From Sipunculus nudus (lineage: Eukaryota > Annelida > Sipuncula > Golfingiida > Sipunculidae): a stretch of 64,000 bases of DNA. Under the pieces are notes generated by a model. That model had not been told where the DNA came from. It saw nothing but the letters and a program-made list of their open reading frames with translations, and searched no databases. The position numbers were made by a program, and so were the translations under genes. The stretch covers positions 39,388,164 through 39,452,163 of the forward strand of contig CM049315.1 of the NCBI GenBank assembly GCA_026874595.1, written 5' to 3'. This document shows positions 61,501-63,411 of this stretch, piece by piece (position 1 is the stretch's first letter; every line of letters starts with the position of its first letter).

Positions 61501-63411
61501 ATAAGGTTTTAAGTTTTTATAATCTGAAATTTGAAAGCAGTTTATCTAACAGTGCAGCTTTTATCCAAGTTTTAGAAGACGATGTCATATAAATAACTGT
61601 TACATCAGGCAAGGTTACTGACTAGGTGGTGTTAGGTAACATTTGCAGGGCAGCCTGCTGACTCAAGGTCAGGTTGCCTGCAGTAAAACCAAAGAGAGCG
61701 CCCCCCCCCCACCTAATCTGTCTGTCTCTGAGTGCTGTGACCCATGGGTCCCTTGTTTGATGATTTGTTAACATTTATTAAACTAGTATTTCTTCATGTT
61801 TATCAGGGCAATCAAGGAAACCGCAGTGTGATTCTTGGCAACAAGATCATTGACTTTACGAACTTCTTACTGAGGTCAGATGACTTCCCAGGATGCTCCT
61901 CTGAACAGGTAGGGGTCATGTGACAGACTGCACTGGGCTTGCTTTGATAATTCTCATACCAGATATCCAGAAGTATCAAATGGCTACATAACCTATTATA
62001 TAAAACCTATAAACATGTATAAAGATTTTTGTTTCATTATTTTCTTTGTTCAAACTGCAGAGTAAGAATGTTGAAGATCATTGATTATTTAAACAACTAA
62101 AGAATGTATTAATTATTTGCATAAATTATACATAAAAAGGTATAACAAAATTTGTAATTGCTAAATCTAGAAAAGGACATTTTGGTTATTCTGTTTGTAT
62201 CTAGCATTCAAGGCCTAAGCTTGAAAGTGCTTGTATTTAGCAAATGTTGAAAAATTCCTTAAAAAGACTTTGAATTTTCACCCTGTACATGCTGGCTGTT
62301 TGCAGACCAAGAGTTACCAGATCTGTTTACAAAGTCACTGTACATTTATGCACCCACTTTTAGGGATTCAGGTGTCAATTGATATTCTGTCTAGTATGGA
62401 ATGTTTGAATTCAGCATTGCTATGCTTAATGGTAATTACTGTACACTTAACAAAATTCTGATAACATTGTGAATACAAATGAAGAAAATGTTTGGGGCTC
62501 AGACATCTGCAGGCAGGTGTATGGATGAGGCACAAAAAGCCTTACAAAAACTTTAAAATCAGGATATATATGTAATTGAAAATACCTTGAAAATTAAATA
62601 AAAAAAATTGTGGAAACCCTGCTCGCTATTTACCATCATAAAGCAGTAAATACTGTTCTTCAAGTTGTTAATGACACATGGTCGTAAAATGTCTGTTTGC
62701 TTTTTCTCATTTTTTTGGTCTGAATTATTTATTTAAATGTCATAAATAATATGTAGATTTACTGGTGTTTGTTAACAACAGGTTCTGGAGTTGAGACAGG
62801 TCATTGCCAACCTAGTCTTGTCCTTGGTAGAGGAGAACAGCCCAAGTGCCCTCACACTGGCCAAGGTCAGTTTCTTCCCATCATGCAGAAATGTTAACTT
62901 GACCCTAGTGTGTGTAATGGTTTAGGCTATAAAGCTATTATTTAACAGCAGGTTTTCTGTGATATTCAGTATGAAATTTACTGCAGTCTCTCAAAGGAAA
63001 ATCGATATACATTACAACATTTTAGAAAGAGACCTGTGTAGAATGGAAAAATTATTTTTCTTACCACGAGTTGCAATGTGTATAAATCATCAGTTTGATG
63101 AGCACAAGGAAAAACTGTAGCATATTTTAATGTATCTAGATTTAGACAAATTTATCAGATGAGTTTACTTTTATCTTCTACACTTCTAATGACCTGTACA
63201 TTTAATATTGGTGTTTAATGTTAAGAAAGTTTTTCAGATTCCTGTCACTTGAACTTTATATATACATGTTTTATTATTCCTATTTCTTATTATATATATA
63301 TTTATCATACTCTAATGAGAGGGTTTTGTTCTACATTCTCAGGAGGTCCAGACCACCCTTGATAAGGAAGCTACCATGAGACTTGTGGTGGAATGTTATA
63401 AAGCATGTCAG
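4577..63411 (+). CDS. Divergent inositol 1,4,5-trisphosphate receptor-like calcium channel, internal exons 1-42 (both ends outside the window)
   Basis: Forty-two exons (listed separately) join in frame into about 1644 codons, all with AG/GT borders. IP3 receptors are tetrameric ER channels that release Ca2+ when IP3 binds. The visible order is MIR-RIH linker (residues 31-88), RIH domain 1 (about 89-315), helical region (316-713), RIH domain 2 (about 714-866), further helical region (867-1395), Ser/Lys-rich linker (1396-1464) and RIH-associated domain (about 1485-1600). Landmarks remembered from animal IP3Rs recur: NRQKLMR (RIH1), HQLDLFEKLA, DLRAKFC, FLQLLESIVKVEG, LTLDDI, LLALLSMML and LQNYLREQ. 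No SPRY or RyR repeats occur between the RIH domains, which excludes a ryanodine receptor. Thirty of the 42 downstream introns are phase 0. Identity to canonical IP3R looks low and the RIH-associated domain is shortened, so I call a divergent paralog. The IP3-binding core and pore are not in the window. Confidence 0.88.
4855..4980 (+). CDS. IP3R-like exon 2 (residues 31-72), MIR-RIH linker
   Basis: The acceptor is TTTCAG and the donor is GTAAAT, phase 0. The segment DAYTLQKVTHQQIMDANYV lines up with the IP3R linker that follows the MIR domain (canonical pattern EAFAIVPVSP...D). The 849-bp intron has a G-run at 5594-5600 and no recognised element. Confidence 0.85.
5830..5877 (+). CDS. IP3R-like exon 3 (residues 73-88)
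   Basis: This is a short 16-codon phase-0 exon (PEGDAPKNRMTLQVVT) with acceptor TTTACAG and donor GTAAGA. It joins the linker to the RIH domain. The following 3.5-kb intron holds element B1. Confidence 0.75.
6780..8720 (+). repeat. About 280-bp tandem array with alternating GGTGGCGCCACC palindromes
   Basis: Palindrome copies start at 6882, 7031, 7160, 7309, 7438, 7718, 7866, 7997 and 8274. Decayed copies are near 7588, 8145 and 8425. Spacing alternates between about 149 and 129 bp, so each unit is two half-units. Both half-units start with TATCTC and have TTGAC about 10 bp later. Open frames through this array on both strands (for example 7588-7776 + and 7222-7503 -) are products of the repeat, not genes. 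Confidence 0.9.
8744..8984 (+). mobile_element. tRNA-derived SINE inserted in B1
   Basis: A tRNA-like head carries an A-box-like ACAGCTGAGTGGTAAAACG (8752-8770) and a perfect B box GGTTCGATCCC (8796-8806). A body with GTGGTTTTCTCCAGGTACTC and CCGGTTTCCTCCACC (about 8851-8885) resembles a conserved central domain seen in many metazoan SINEs. It ends in an A/T-rich tail with AATAAATAA. Copy B2 lacks the insert: CATCCATG runs directly into (C)TAATATGCAAC there. B2 therefore provides the empty site. Confidence 0.85.
9390..9470 (+). CDS. IP3R-like exon 4 (residues 89-115), start of RIH domain 1
   Basis: Phase 0, acceptor CCACAG, donor GTATGT. It encodes LKELKQFML...PIKNRQKLMRNFK. The NRQKLMR segment matches the strongly conserved R-QKLMREQ of the IP3R first RIH domain, which couples the IP3-binding core to the channel. 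Confidence 0.93.
9990..10130 (+). repeat. Degenerate repeat with GTCCGTC/TATGTCC words (intron 4)
   Basis: CATCTGTATGTACGTCATATC is repeated imperfectly with TTATGTCCGTCATACCGTC and TGTATGTCCATCC. It resembles the variable (GTCC)n zone of families A and C, but no hairpin end is visible. Confidence 0.4.
10489..10557 (-). mobile_element. Degenerate tRNA-derived SINE head, 50 bp upstream of exon 5
   Basis: On the minus strand, GGGATGTAGCCTAGTGGTAA followed by GAGC is a good tRNA-like 5' half with A box. A weak B box (GGTTACCATCC) follows about 35 nt later. The SINE body is not recognisable. Confidence 0.5.
10607..10795 (+). CDS. IP3R-like exon 5 (residues 116-178), RIH domain 1
   Basis: Phase 0, acceptor TTTCAG, donor GTCAGT. 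It encodes VIDLLVRYLDTPV...ISIFKAIYDTMHTCML...KNKLYFAKYISMFDAHIGG. This follows the canonical pattern of an ILKQIFKLLQAPF-type helix, a cluster of helices, then NQEYIAKQF--MQ-QIG. The 1352-bp intron that follows shows nothing recognised. Confidence 0.93.
12148..12267 (+). CDS. IP3R-like exon 6 (residues 179-218), RIH domain 1
   Basis: Acceptor CTCAAAG (12146-47) with an in-frame alternative 3 bp downstream; donor GTAAGA. It encodes VELQVIQIMVEIARDNRKVI then a helix ending WLESHM, matching the region of IP3R RIH1 that follows QIGYDVLAEDTI. The next intron holds element A1. Confidence 0.9.
13501..13538 (+). repeat. (CT)n microsatellite inside A1
   Basis: This is a TCTCTCTC-type run of about 38 bp. 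A longer (CT)n occurs at the equivalent place in A2. Confidence 0.9.
14164..14179 (+). repeat. Poly-C run inside A1
   Basis: This is a run of 14 or more C in a pyrimidine-poor context. Similar runs occur in A2 (18039-18055 and 19407-19419) and A7 (61701-61711). Confidence 0.9.
15610..15714 (+). CDS. IP3R-like exon 7 (residues 219-253), RIH domain 1
   Basis: Phase 0, acceptor TTCCAG, donor GTGAGA. It encodes YRYLDLLGVLCVCNNVAIPY then NQRKLAELWI, parallel to the canonical RFLDYLSDLCVSMNKSIP--Q-LI segment. The upstream open frame continuing into the intron from 15424 is fortuitous. Confidence 0.93.
15968..16075 (+). CDS. IP3R-like exon 8 (residues 254-289)
   Basis: Phase 0, acceptor CTCACAG, donor GTAAGT. 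It encodes ...GIDIGLQPEEVFISNDGTNWVALREFVT. The VFISNDGTNWVALREF stretch occupies the place of canonical [22 protein letters not shown] between RIH1 and the helical region. Confidence 0.88.
16183..16361. mobile_element. MITE of Tc1/mariner (pogo-like) type, about 180 bp, intron 8
   Basis: Perfect inverted ends CAGTAAAACCT (16183-16193) and AGGTTTTACTG (16351-16361) are each flanked by a TA dinucleotide (16181-82 and 16362-63). This is the target-site duplication typical of Tc1/mariner/pogo elements. There is no coding capacity. Confidence 0.85.
16499..16576 (+). CDS. IP3R-like exon 9 (residues 290-315)
   Basis: Phase 0, acceptor TTTACAG, donor GTAGGT. It encodes PFSRVYSEDQYKFYIHQLDL then FEKLAY, equivalent to the canonical YYRYQLNLFARMC helix. 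The next intron (4.25 kb) is mostly element A2, preceded by unclassified sequence (16577-17219). Confidence 0.9.
17220..20261 (+). mobile_element. Family A element, copy A2 (3.0 kb, subfamily i), intron 9
   Basis: The head hairpin AGCTCAGCTGACT-ATA-AGTCATCTGAGCT (17220-17248) is followed by GTCCGGCCGTCCGGCC. The tail is ATCAGCTGAGCGCC, then ATGACCCATGGGTCCCTTGT at 20241-20260 and a final T. Internally the phrase GTAAGCACTGTTGATTTAAT with TTTCACAGCAT recurs at about 17790, 18501 and 19203, giving a period near 705 bp. It contains the (CT)n block at 18749-18893 and two poly-C runs. Confidence 0.7.
18749..18893 (+). repeat. (CT)n microsatellite inside A2
   Basis: These are interrupted CTCTCT blocks with TTTCTC variants. 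Serine/leucine-rich open frames (18628-18979) and a glutamate/arginine-rich minus-strand frame here are artefacts of the repeat. Confidence 0.95.
20827..20959 (+). CDS. IP3R-like exon 10 (residues 316-359 plus 1 nt)
   Basis: The acceptor is TATTTTAG. The donor GTGTGTAG at 20960 is chosen because only this end keeps frame with exon 11 (phase 1). It encodes ...LLSWETILMCIKSTSLTEDLRAKFCDII, matching canonical [25 protein letters not shown] closely in pattern. The 248-bp intron shows nothing. Confidence 0.92.
21208..21320 (+). CDS. IP3R-like exon 11 (residues 360-397)
   Basis: Acceptor TTCACAG, donor GTAAGA. It encodes LFVDVGTAASKLDTFSISYI...DEVPEVIGATIKVSQE. The VDV...Y--EVPE-I pattern corresponds to canonical MHVDRDP...YARLWSEIPSEI. 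The 609-bp intron shows no recognised element. Confidence 0.9.
21930..22052 (+). CDS. IP3R-like exon 12 (residues 398-438)
   Basis: Phase 0, acceptor TTTTTTAG, donor GTAATG. It encodes a helical segment FPLLRNWISDFLKD...INKNKLLER, parallel to canonical FVEEYLRDVV...DKEKNKLTFE. The 967-bp intron shows no recognised repeat. Confidence 0.92.
23020..23155 (+). CDS. IP3R-like exon 13 (residues 439-483 plus 1 nt)
   Basis: Acceptor TTTTTAG, donor GTTAGC, ending in phase 1. It encodes VLHLIYHLVKFGYFSDVEDI...LLSLLDGRK, which matches the canonical [22 protein letters not shown]...LLAILD helices. Confidence 0.93.
23469..23568 (+). CDS. IP3R-like exon 14 (residues 484-516 plus 2 nt)
   Basis: Acceptor TTGTTAG, donor GTATGT inside CAG (phase 2). 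It encodes ELSKAVVKAAQQYRQKDRFE then PSPETKAIVDAKFQ. This is a polar, low-conservation linker in place of the longer variable loop of canonical IP3Rs. Confidence 0.88.
24030..24084 (+). CDS. IP3R-like exon 15 (residues 517-535)
   Basis: Acceptor TTTTTTCAG, donor GTAAGT. The short helix AMEVLDLLLNYQLQMRLS matches the canonical [21 protein letters not shown] region. The frame is set by the split CAG from exon 14. Confidence 0.9.
24642..24754 (+). CDS. IP3R-like exon 16 (residues 536-572 plus 2 nt)
   Basis: Acceptor TTCTACAG, donor GTAGAT. It encodes GIVSLFKNVEMSEGNPAKLS then NPLTPVLYDSYALHNIH. The first part continues the canonical SCLLCIFKREFDES pattern; the rest is a shortened variable loop. 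Confidence 0.88.
25384..25486 (+). CDS. IP3R-like exon 17 (residues 573-607)
   Basis: Acceptor TATCCAG, donor GTGAGG. A lysine-rich helix (KKEAKEQKKCIKQLDMMFE) is followed by KEQVRDVLL. Confidence 0.88.
25911..26018 (+). CDS. IP3R-like exon 18 (residues 608-643)
   Basis: Acceptor TTTTGCAG, donor GTAAGG, phase 0. It encodes DLANYKYDKMVTKALILLDK...FKTAVLSQ, matching the canonical [23 protein letters not shown] helices ahead of RIH domain 2. Confidence 0.92.
26514..26724 (+). CDS. IP3R-like exon 19 (residues 644-713 plus 1 nt)
   Basis: Acceptor TTGTAG, donor GTACGG. It encodes ...HVHREVQKKMPLLRQLV...WMVCDIIDQFISFC...IAMNQNILLTN. It corresponds to the [22 protein letters not shown] region leading into RIH domain 2. 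Confidence 0.92.
27419..27474 (+). CDS. IP3R-like exon 20 (residues 714-732), start of RIH domain 2
   Basis: Acceptor CTTAACAG, donor GTAAGT. It encodes DILTTITDILDQEVDENLL, equivalent to the -VVLELLQIP helix at the start of the second RIH domain. It ends in phase 0, which matters because the 6.1-kb intron that follows carries A3. Confidence 0.88.
27930..28340 (+). repeat. Interspersed repeat D (intron 20)
   Basis: Two diverged half-copies each contain TTGCCTA(C/G)TGAGCAGG and CTTCAT(A/T)T..CAGGGCAGAT (near 28015 and 28275). Between them ATATCTCAGGAACCACATGA at 28181 begins the same phrase that starts the family A and B cassettes. There is no hairpin end and no coding sequence. Confidence 0.55.
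28796..28975 (+). repeat. Short dispersed repeat, copy 1 (AATTTCAGGAAATT family)
   Basis: It contains AAATTTCAGGAAATTGCCTG and TTTTCAGGAAATTTCTCT followed by CCTGCCTGAATCTGC. The same order recurs in intron 23 at 36425-36612. The two halves of each copy are partly inverted relative to each other. Confidence 0.55.
29444..32770 (+). mobile_element. Family A element, copy A3 (3.3 kb, subfamily ii, composite), intron 20
   Basis: The head hairpin AGCTCAGCTGACT-GAA-AGTCATCTGAGCT (29444-29472) is followed by a (GTCC/GTCT)n zone to 29540. An array of about 310-bp units comes next, each with ACAAATCGTAAC, AGGTCTCTGTTACCCATAT and GGTGGCGCCACC. A partial second head lies near 31058 and a full third head near 31576, but there is only one tail: GTCAGCTGAGC, then TGACCCCTGGGTCACTTGTT ending at 32770. 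It is therefore a pile-up of related copies or an internally expanded element. Two poly-C runs interrupt the CCCCCCAGAA motif. Short open frames here are all repeat-derived. Confidence 0.72.
33612..33773 (+). CDS. IP3R-like exon 21 (residues 733-786), RIH domain 2
   Basis: Acceptor TTTCAG; donor GTCGGT (weak but GT), phase 0. It encodes ...IMRRCVRLLTVLARGNPAIQ then KLIMDYLDLLL...HAELALAIRE. The pattern matches the canonical [30 protein letters not shown] of RIH2. Confidence 0.93.
34753..34991 (+). CDS. IP3R-like exon 22 (residues 787-865 plus 2 nt), RIH domain 2
   Basis: Acceptor TTATTGCAG, donor GTATGT (phase 2). This is the longest exon. It encodes FCSNQENCIKVSPAQIEKIA...FLQLLESIVKVEGEDV...CLMQYRDVLGEVLDLDPEEM. 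FLQLLESIVKVEG is a close match to the conserved FLQTIVKAEGK segment at the end of RIH2. Intron 22 holds element A4, starting only about 35 bp past this donor. Confidence 0.95.
35026..36065 (+). mobile_element. Family A element, copy A4 (subfamily i, deleted head), intron 22
   Basis: It starts TTTTTAG and runs directly into GCTATAGTTATGGTCC. Compared with A1, the 24-28 bp head hairpin between TTTTTAG and GCTATAG has been removed. The internal text is family A (GGCACGTTTTGAAATTGGTA, GACTGCCTAATATCAAAACC). The tail is TATCTGAGCACAGTGACCAATGGGTCCCTTGTT. A 385-bp SINE-like block is inserted (next entry). Confidence 0.65.
35204..35588 (-). mobile_element. Duplicated tRNA-derived SINE-like insertion nested in A4
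   Basis: Two related copies (35204-35308 and 35433-35588) share GACAAATTnTTGAGGGGAAA, then AATCC, then GGAGTCGAACC. On the minus strand the second reads TTGGTTCGCTGGACTTG (A-box-like), then GGGTTCGACTCCCGG (B box GGTTCGACTCC), then TTGGCCCA, a tRNA-like head. The second copy is bounded by TTGTTACG and CGTAACAA, an 8-bp inverted pair. Family A text resumes on both sides (GATATTTAGG | AAGGGAAAACCTC). Confidence 0.6.
36327..36411 (+). CDS. IP3R-like exon 23 (residues 866-894)
   Basis: Acceptor TTATAG, donor GTAATT. It encodes MAVLQGKHGEPRLKCLLNTV then HLMASCAE, matching the canonical LMYHIHLVELLAVCTEG helix. The frame is fixed by the split ATG from exon 22. Confidence 0.92.
36425..36612 (+). 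repeat. Short dispersed repeat, copy 2 (intron 23)
   Basis: It contains GAAATTTCAGGAAATTTCCT and ATTTTCAGGAAATTTCTCTA with CCTGTAATGCCTGCATCAG. It is the same arrangement as at 28796-28975. Confidence 0.55.
37120..37307 (+). CDS. IP3R-like exon 24 (residues 895-956 plus 2 nt)
   Basis: Acceptor CTTGTAG, donor GTAAGT (phase 2). It encodes GENSFIESLCQSTLTLDDIL...MKIPFLRFLLWVYL. This follows the canonical [40 protein letters not shown] pattern almost position by position, and is the clearest IP3R signature in the window. Confidence 0.96.
37720..38120 (+). repeat. Interspersed repeat E (intron 24)
   Basis: Two diverged halves share ATACAGCTCAGGTATCAATAG/ATACAGCTCATGTATCATTA and (A/G)A(A/T)C-TTTGA..TT.GA(A/G)GT phrases. 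A CAAAGGGATATTGTAATGTC opening is also present. It is probably an old dispersed repeat with no coding sequence. Confidence 0.4.
38299..38412 (+). CDS. IP3R-like exon 25 (residues 957-994 plus 2 nt)
   Basis: Acceptor GTTACAG, donor GTAAGC. It encodes PKLWDYLSVVMYEVEEVTMH then IQDDGRKADKALTIHVDR. KLWDYLSVVM matches the canonical MWKLFENFLVDI helix. Confidence 0.93.
38930..39014 (+). CDS. IP3R-like exon 26 (residues 995-1023)
   Basis: Acceptor ATCTTCAG, donor GTAGGT. It encodes YQSTGADQENKMAAQLQYLF then DGVMPFLQ. The frame follows from the split AGC. Confidence 0.9.
39531..39620 (+). CDS. IP3R-like exon 27 (residues 1024-1053)
   Basis: Acceptor TTTTGCAG, donor GTAAGT, phase 0. It encodes TFFSKYYSSEES...VIVKELTEAFL, matching the canonical TTFFSSPFSD...FVQLLQGVFR pattern. 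Confidence 0.92.
40355..40459 (+). CDS. IP3R-like exon 28 (residues 1054-1088)
   Basis: Acceptor AATACAG, donor GTAAGT, phase 0. It encodes KFGEVLRVHLQDPAKVKQVI then TTVMSMFAATKLPQM, a helical segment with no distinctive motif. Confidence 0.9.
41097..41165 (+). CDS. IP3R-like exon 29 (residues 1089-1111)
   Basis: Acceptor TTATCAG, donor GTATTG, phase 0. It encodes DAAAFLRKFETLDWMNYFTA then DNR. The DWM...F segment falls where canonical IP3Rs have CNWLMPSQ. The next intron (4.2 kb) contains A5 with nested B2; 41166-41798 shows no recognised element. Confidence 0.88.
41799..45191 (+). mobile_element. Family A element, copy A5 (subfamily ii), interrupted by B2, intron 29
   Basis: The head hairpin is at 41799-41827, followed by a (GTCC/GTCT)n zone. 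About six 310-bp units follow, with GGTGGCGCCACC at about 42135, 42472 and 42808 and decayed forms later. The array is interrupted at 43853 by B2 and resumes at about 45010 (TTACACATTTTTCTCTATTT). The tail is intact: GTCAGCTGAGC, then the 14-bp palindrome TGACCCATGGGTCA, then CTTGTT (ends 45191). Confidence 0.72.
43853..45007 (+). mobile_element. Family B element, copy B2 (1.15 kb), inserted into A5
   Basis: It begins GTATCCGCCAAAACGAAGTT and ends GGCAGATAC, stem GTAGTCA-CTTGT-TGGTTAC (G-T pairs), CCGTATT, CTAG. On both sides the family A text continues (..CCACCTGTATTTTT | TTTTAAAAGTTTACACATTT), so these limits are real insertion limits. Three intact GGTGGCGCCACC copies (about 44142, 44290 and 44420) and more in decay keep the alternating spacing seen in B1. 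It has no SINE. Confidence 0.75.
45325..45478 (+). CDS. IP3R-like exon 30 (residues 1112-1162 plus 1 nt)
   Basis: The acceptor is uncertain: TTACCTTGAAG at 45324 (used here, with a better pyrimidine tract) or ATATACAG at 45345, which would shorten it by 7 codons in frame. Donor GTAAGC. It encodes ...REKELNGKLKNFVVNCSLLY then GGENNAAAQIKHLNRSEKKY. A hydrophilic loop ends the exon. Confidence 0.85.
45655..45735 (+). mobile_element. Degenerate tRNA-like SINE head (intron 30)
   Basis: TTGGTGAAGTGGTTGGAA (A-box-like) is followed after about 40 nt by GGGTTCAGATCC (45713-45724; B-box-like). The body is not recognised. Confidence 0.4.
45834..45972 (+). CDS. IP3R-like exon 31 (residues 1163-1208 plus 2 nt)
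   Basis: Acceptor TTTCCAG, donor GTGAGT. It encodes EYTEIGGEDMLPLGEEFQEH then LECFLELQGKTTTDRYHKAT and LLIRQL. The pattern follows canonical [34 protein letters not shown] in outline. Confidence 0.9.
46926..47078 (+). CDS. IP3R-like exon 32 (residues 1209-1259 plus 2 nt)
   Basis: Acceptor ATTTCAG, donor GTAAGG. It encodes IAAKEGDLEEINSLEQEDAT then VKSLQLLRAMIHNEERKLPE. VKSLQLLRAMI matches the canonical LCIKVLQTLREMM helix. The 1131-bp intron holds an unclassified GC-richer stretch at 47200-47660. Confidence 0.92.
48210..48366 (+). CDS. IP3R-like exon 33 (residues 1260-1312)
   Basis: Acceptor TTTAACAG, donor GTAGGC. It encodes ...HIMEIQTYLNSHGVLVDTVP...TGRELLALLSMMLMHFNVDV. This mirrors canonical EVQCHLDKEGASNLVIDLI...[20 protein letters not shown]. 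It ends in phase 0 before the 5.65-kb intron with A6. Confidence 0.95.
48587..48606. repeat. (CA)n microsatellite
   Basis: This is a short ACACAC run in intron 33. Confidence 0.85.
48716..48761. repeat. (AT)n microsatellite
   Basis: ATATAA units pass into a pure TA run in intron 33. Confidence 0.9.
49280..53657 (+). mobile_element. Family A element, copy A6 (4.4 kb, subfamily ii, composite), intron 33
   Basis: The head hairpin (49280-49308) is followed by GTCCGTCGTCCGTCC. It has the longest 310-bp unit array in the window, with a partial internal head near 51960 and a full one near 52481, exactly as in A3. The single tail is GTCAGCTGAGCGTC with ATGACCCCTTGGTCACTTGT (one change breaks the palindrome). 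The segment 51714-53657 is nearly identical to A3 30812-32770. Confidence 0.72.
54017..54114 (+). CDS. IP3R-like exon 34 (residues 1313-1344 plus 2 nt)
   Basis: Acceptor GATTTCAG, donor GTAGGT. It encodes KSIMDYFLKSRDEHFFPAIR then NRLHLSIVAQKE. This matches canonical [31 protein letters not shown] closely in spacing. Confidence 0.94.
54808..54907 (+). CDS. IP3R-like exon 35 (residues 1345-1378)
   Basis: Acceptor CTTCCAG, donor GTATTA. It encodes RALSAQQEARVTEMIAQAKA then IQANLTVGKQVLQ, an Ala/Gln-rich helix. Confidence 0.9.
55289..55468. mobile_element. MITE of Tc1/mariner (pogo-like) type, intron 35
   Basis: The ends TACATAGGAACCCCGCC and GTGGGGTTCCACTGTA are inverted copies with a few changes, and TA sits at both outer edges. 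The interior repeats GCGACCACC/ACGACCACC words. It ends 60 bp before exon 36. Confidence 0.75.
55529..55579 (+). CDS. IP3R-like exon 36 (residues 1379-1395)
   Basis: This is a short phase-0 exon (ELTLLENEIKRRTGDNS) with acceptor TCTTGTAG and donor GTAAGT. A small exon in a variable linker like this could be alternatively spliced; that is inference. Confidence 0.8.
55900..56560. other. Unclassified stretch in intron 36
   Basis: It contains CpG-bearing words (GCCTCGCGAAAAG, GAAATCGCGAAATTTAAGCC) and two related phrases, GAATATGAAACCCTTG(GG)AATAAG and CTCGCAAATAAGAAGCCATCC. It is probably an old repeat with no gene. Confidence 0.3.
56639..57631 (+). mobile_element. Family C element, copy C1 (about 1 kb), intron 36
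   Basis: The head hairpin at 56639-56665 is TGTCCCTGCCAC, loop TTT, GTGGCCGGGGCA (10 of 12 pairs), preceded by TTTTTA. Then come GTCCGTCATTCTGTCATTCC words and four to five diverged units of 150-180 bp with TACAGACTTTTTTTC, TATTGGCCTGATTTTT and AGTTGACCTACTTTTGA. The tail is GCGGGGGCA (a near copy of the right head arm), stem-loop GTGTCG-TTC-CGACAC (57610-57624), then ATCTTGT. Confidence 0.68.
57716..57922 (+). CDS. IP3R-like exon 37 (residues 1396-1464), Ser/Lys-rich linker
   Basis: Acceptor TTTGTAG, donor GTCTGT, phase 0. It encodes a basic, serine/threonine-rich stretch (KATMSSKSKSTMKSMTSRMS) and then acidic IDPDDIELMSPDPVG. It sits where canonical IP3Rs carry the modulatory linker with kinase sites before the RIH-associated domain. 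The phosphorylation role here is inference. Confidence 0.9.
58464..58537. repeat. (AT)n microsatellite
   Basis: This is a TA run of about 70 bp in intron 37. Confidence 0.95.
58728..58862 (+). CDS. IP3R-like exon 38 (residues 1465-1509), start of RIH-associated domain
   Basis: Acceptor TTTTTCAG, donor GTCAGT, phase 0. It encodes ...DDGNINLVLQVLARLCNGQH then EGLQ. LQVLARLCNGQHEGLQ corresponds to the canonical LRFLQLLCENHNRDLQ motif shared by IP3R and RyR. Confidence 0.95.
59383..59798 (+). repeat. Triplicated 14-bp word CAAACATTTTGCTC (intron 38)
   Basis: Exact copies lie at 59383-59396, 59421-59434 and 59785-59798. Each is followed by a purine-rich GAAAA stretch. No larger unit is evident. 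Confidence 0.6.
59810..59882 (-). mobile_element. Degenerate tRNA-derived SINE head (intron 38)
   Basis: On the minus strand, GAGAAGCTGTTGGAATGCC (A-box region) is followed by GGGTTCAAATCTGGGAGC (B-box GGTTCAAATC). It sits 50 bp upstream of exon 39. Confidence 0.5.
59932..60081 (+). CDS. IP3R-like exon 39 (residues 1510-1559), RIH-associated domain
   Basis: Acceptor TTTCTTTCAG, donor GTAAGT, phase 0. It encodes NYLREQPDNMKSFNLVAETT then QFLDIVYSNINGKNILLVVQ and IFKTLNELAS. NYLREQ/FNLVAETTQFLD match NFLRCQ/YNLVCETLQFLD. The Gly-rich loop that canonical IP3Rs carry after QFLDCICGSTTGG is largely absent (YSNINGKN only). Confidence 0.96.
60514..61757 (+). mobile_element. Family A element, copy A7 (1.2 kb, subfamily i), intron 39
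   Basis: The head hairpin AGCTCAGCTGACT-ATA-AGTCATCTGAGCT is at 60514-60542. The internal phrase TACTGTTGATTTGATTTTCA recurs in related form about 380 bp apart (near 61080 and 61460). A poly-C run lies at 61701-61711. The decayed tail is CTCTGAGTGCTGTGACCCAT then GGGTCCCTTGTT. Confidence 0.68.
61807..61908 (+). CDS. IP3R-like exon 40 (residues 1560-1593), RIH-associated domain
   Basis: Acceptor TTATCAG, donor GTAGGG, phase 0. It encodes GNQGNRSVILGNKIIDFTNF then LLRSDDFPGCSSEQ. It replaces canonical [24 protein letters not shown]; GNQ.N and the following hydrophobic helix are retained. Confidence 0.94.
62782..62865 (+). CDS. IP3R-like exon 41 (residues 1594-1621)
   Basis: Acceptor AACAACAG, donor GTCAGT, phase 0. 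It encodes VLELRQVIANLVLSLVEENS then PSALTLAK, matching canonical [26 protein letters not shown]. Confidence 0.95.
63343..63411 (+). CDS. IP3R-like exon 42 (residues 1622-1644), last exon in the window
   Basis: Acceptor ATTCTCAG, donor GTCTGT, phase 0. It encodes EVQTTLDKEATMRLVVECYK then ACQ. It lies where canonical IP3Rs have RILYNMRPKELVEVIKKAY. The transmembrane region should begin a few exons further, outside the window; 63412-64000 is intronic with nothing recognised. Confidence 0.92.
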
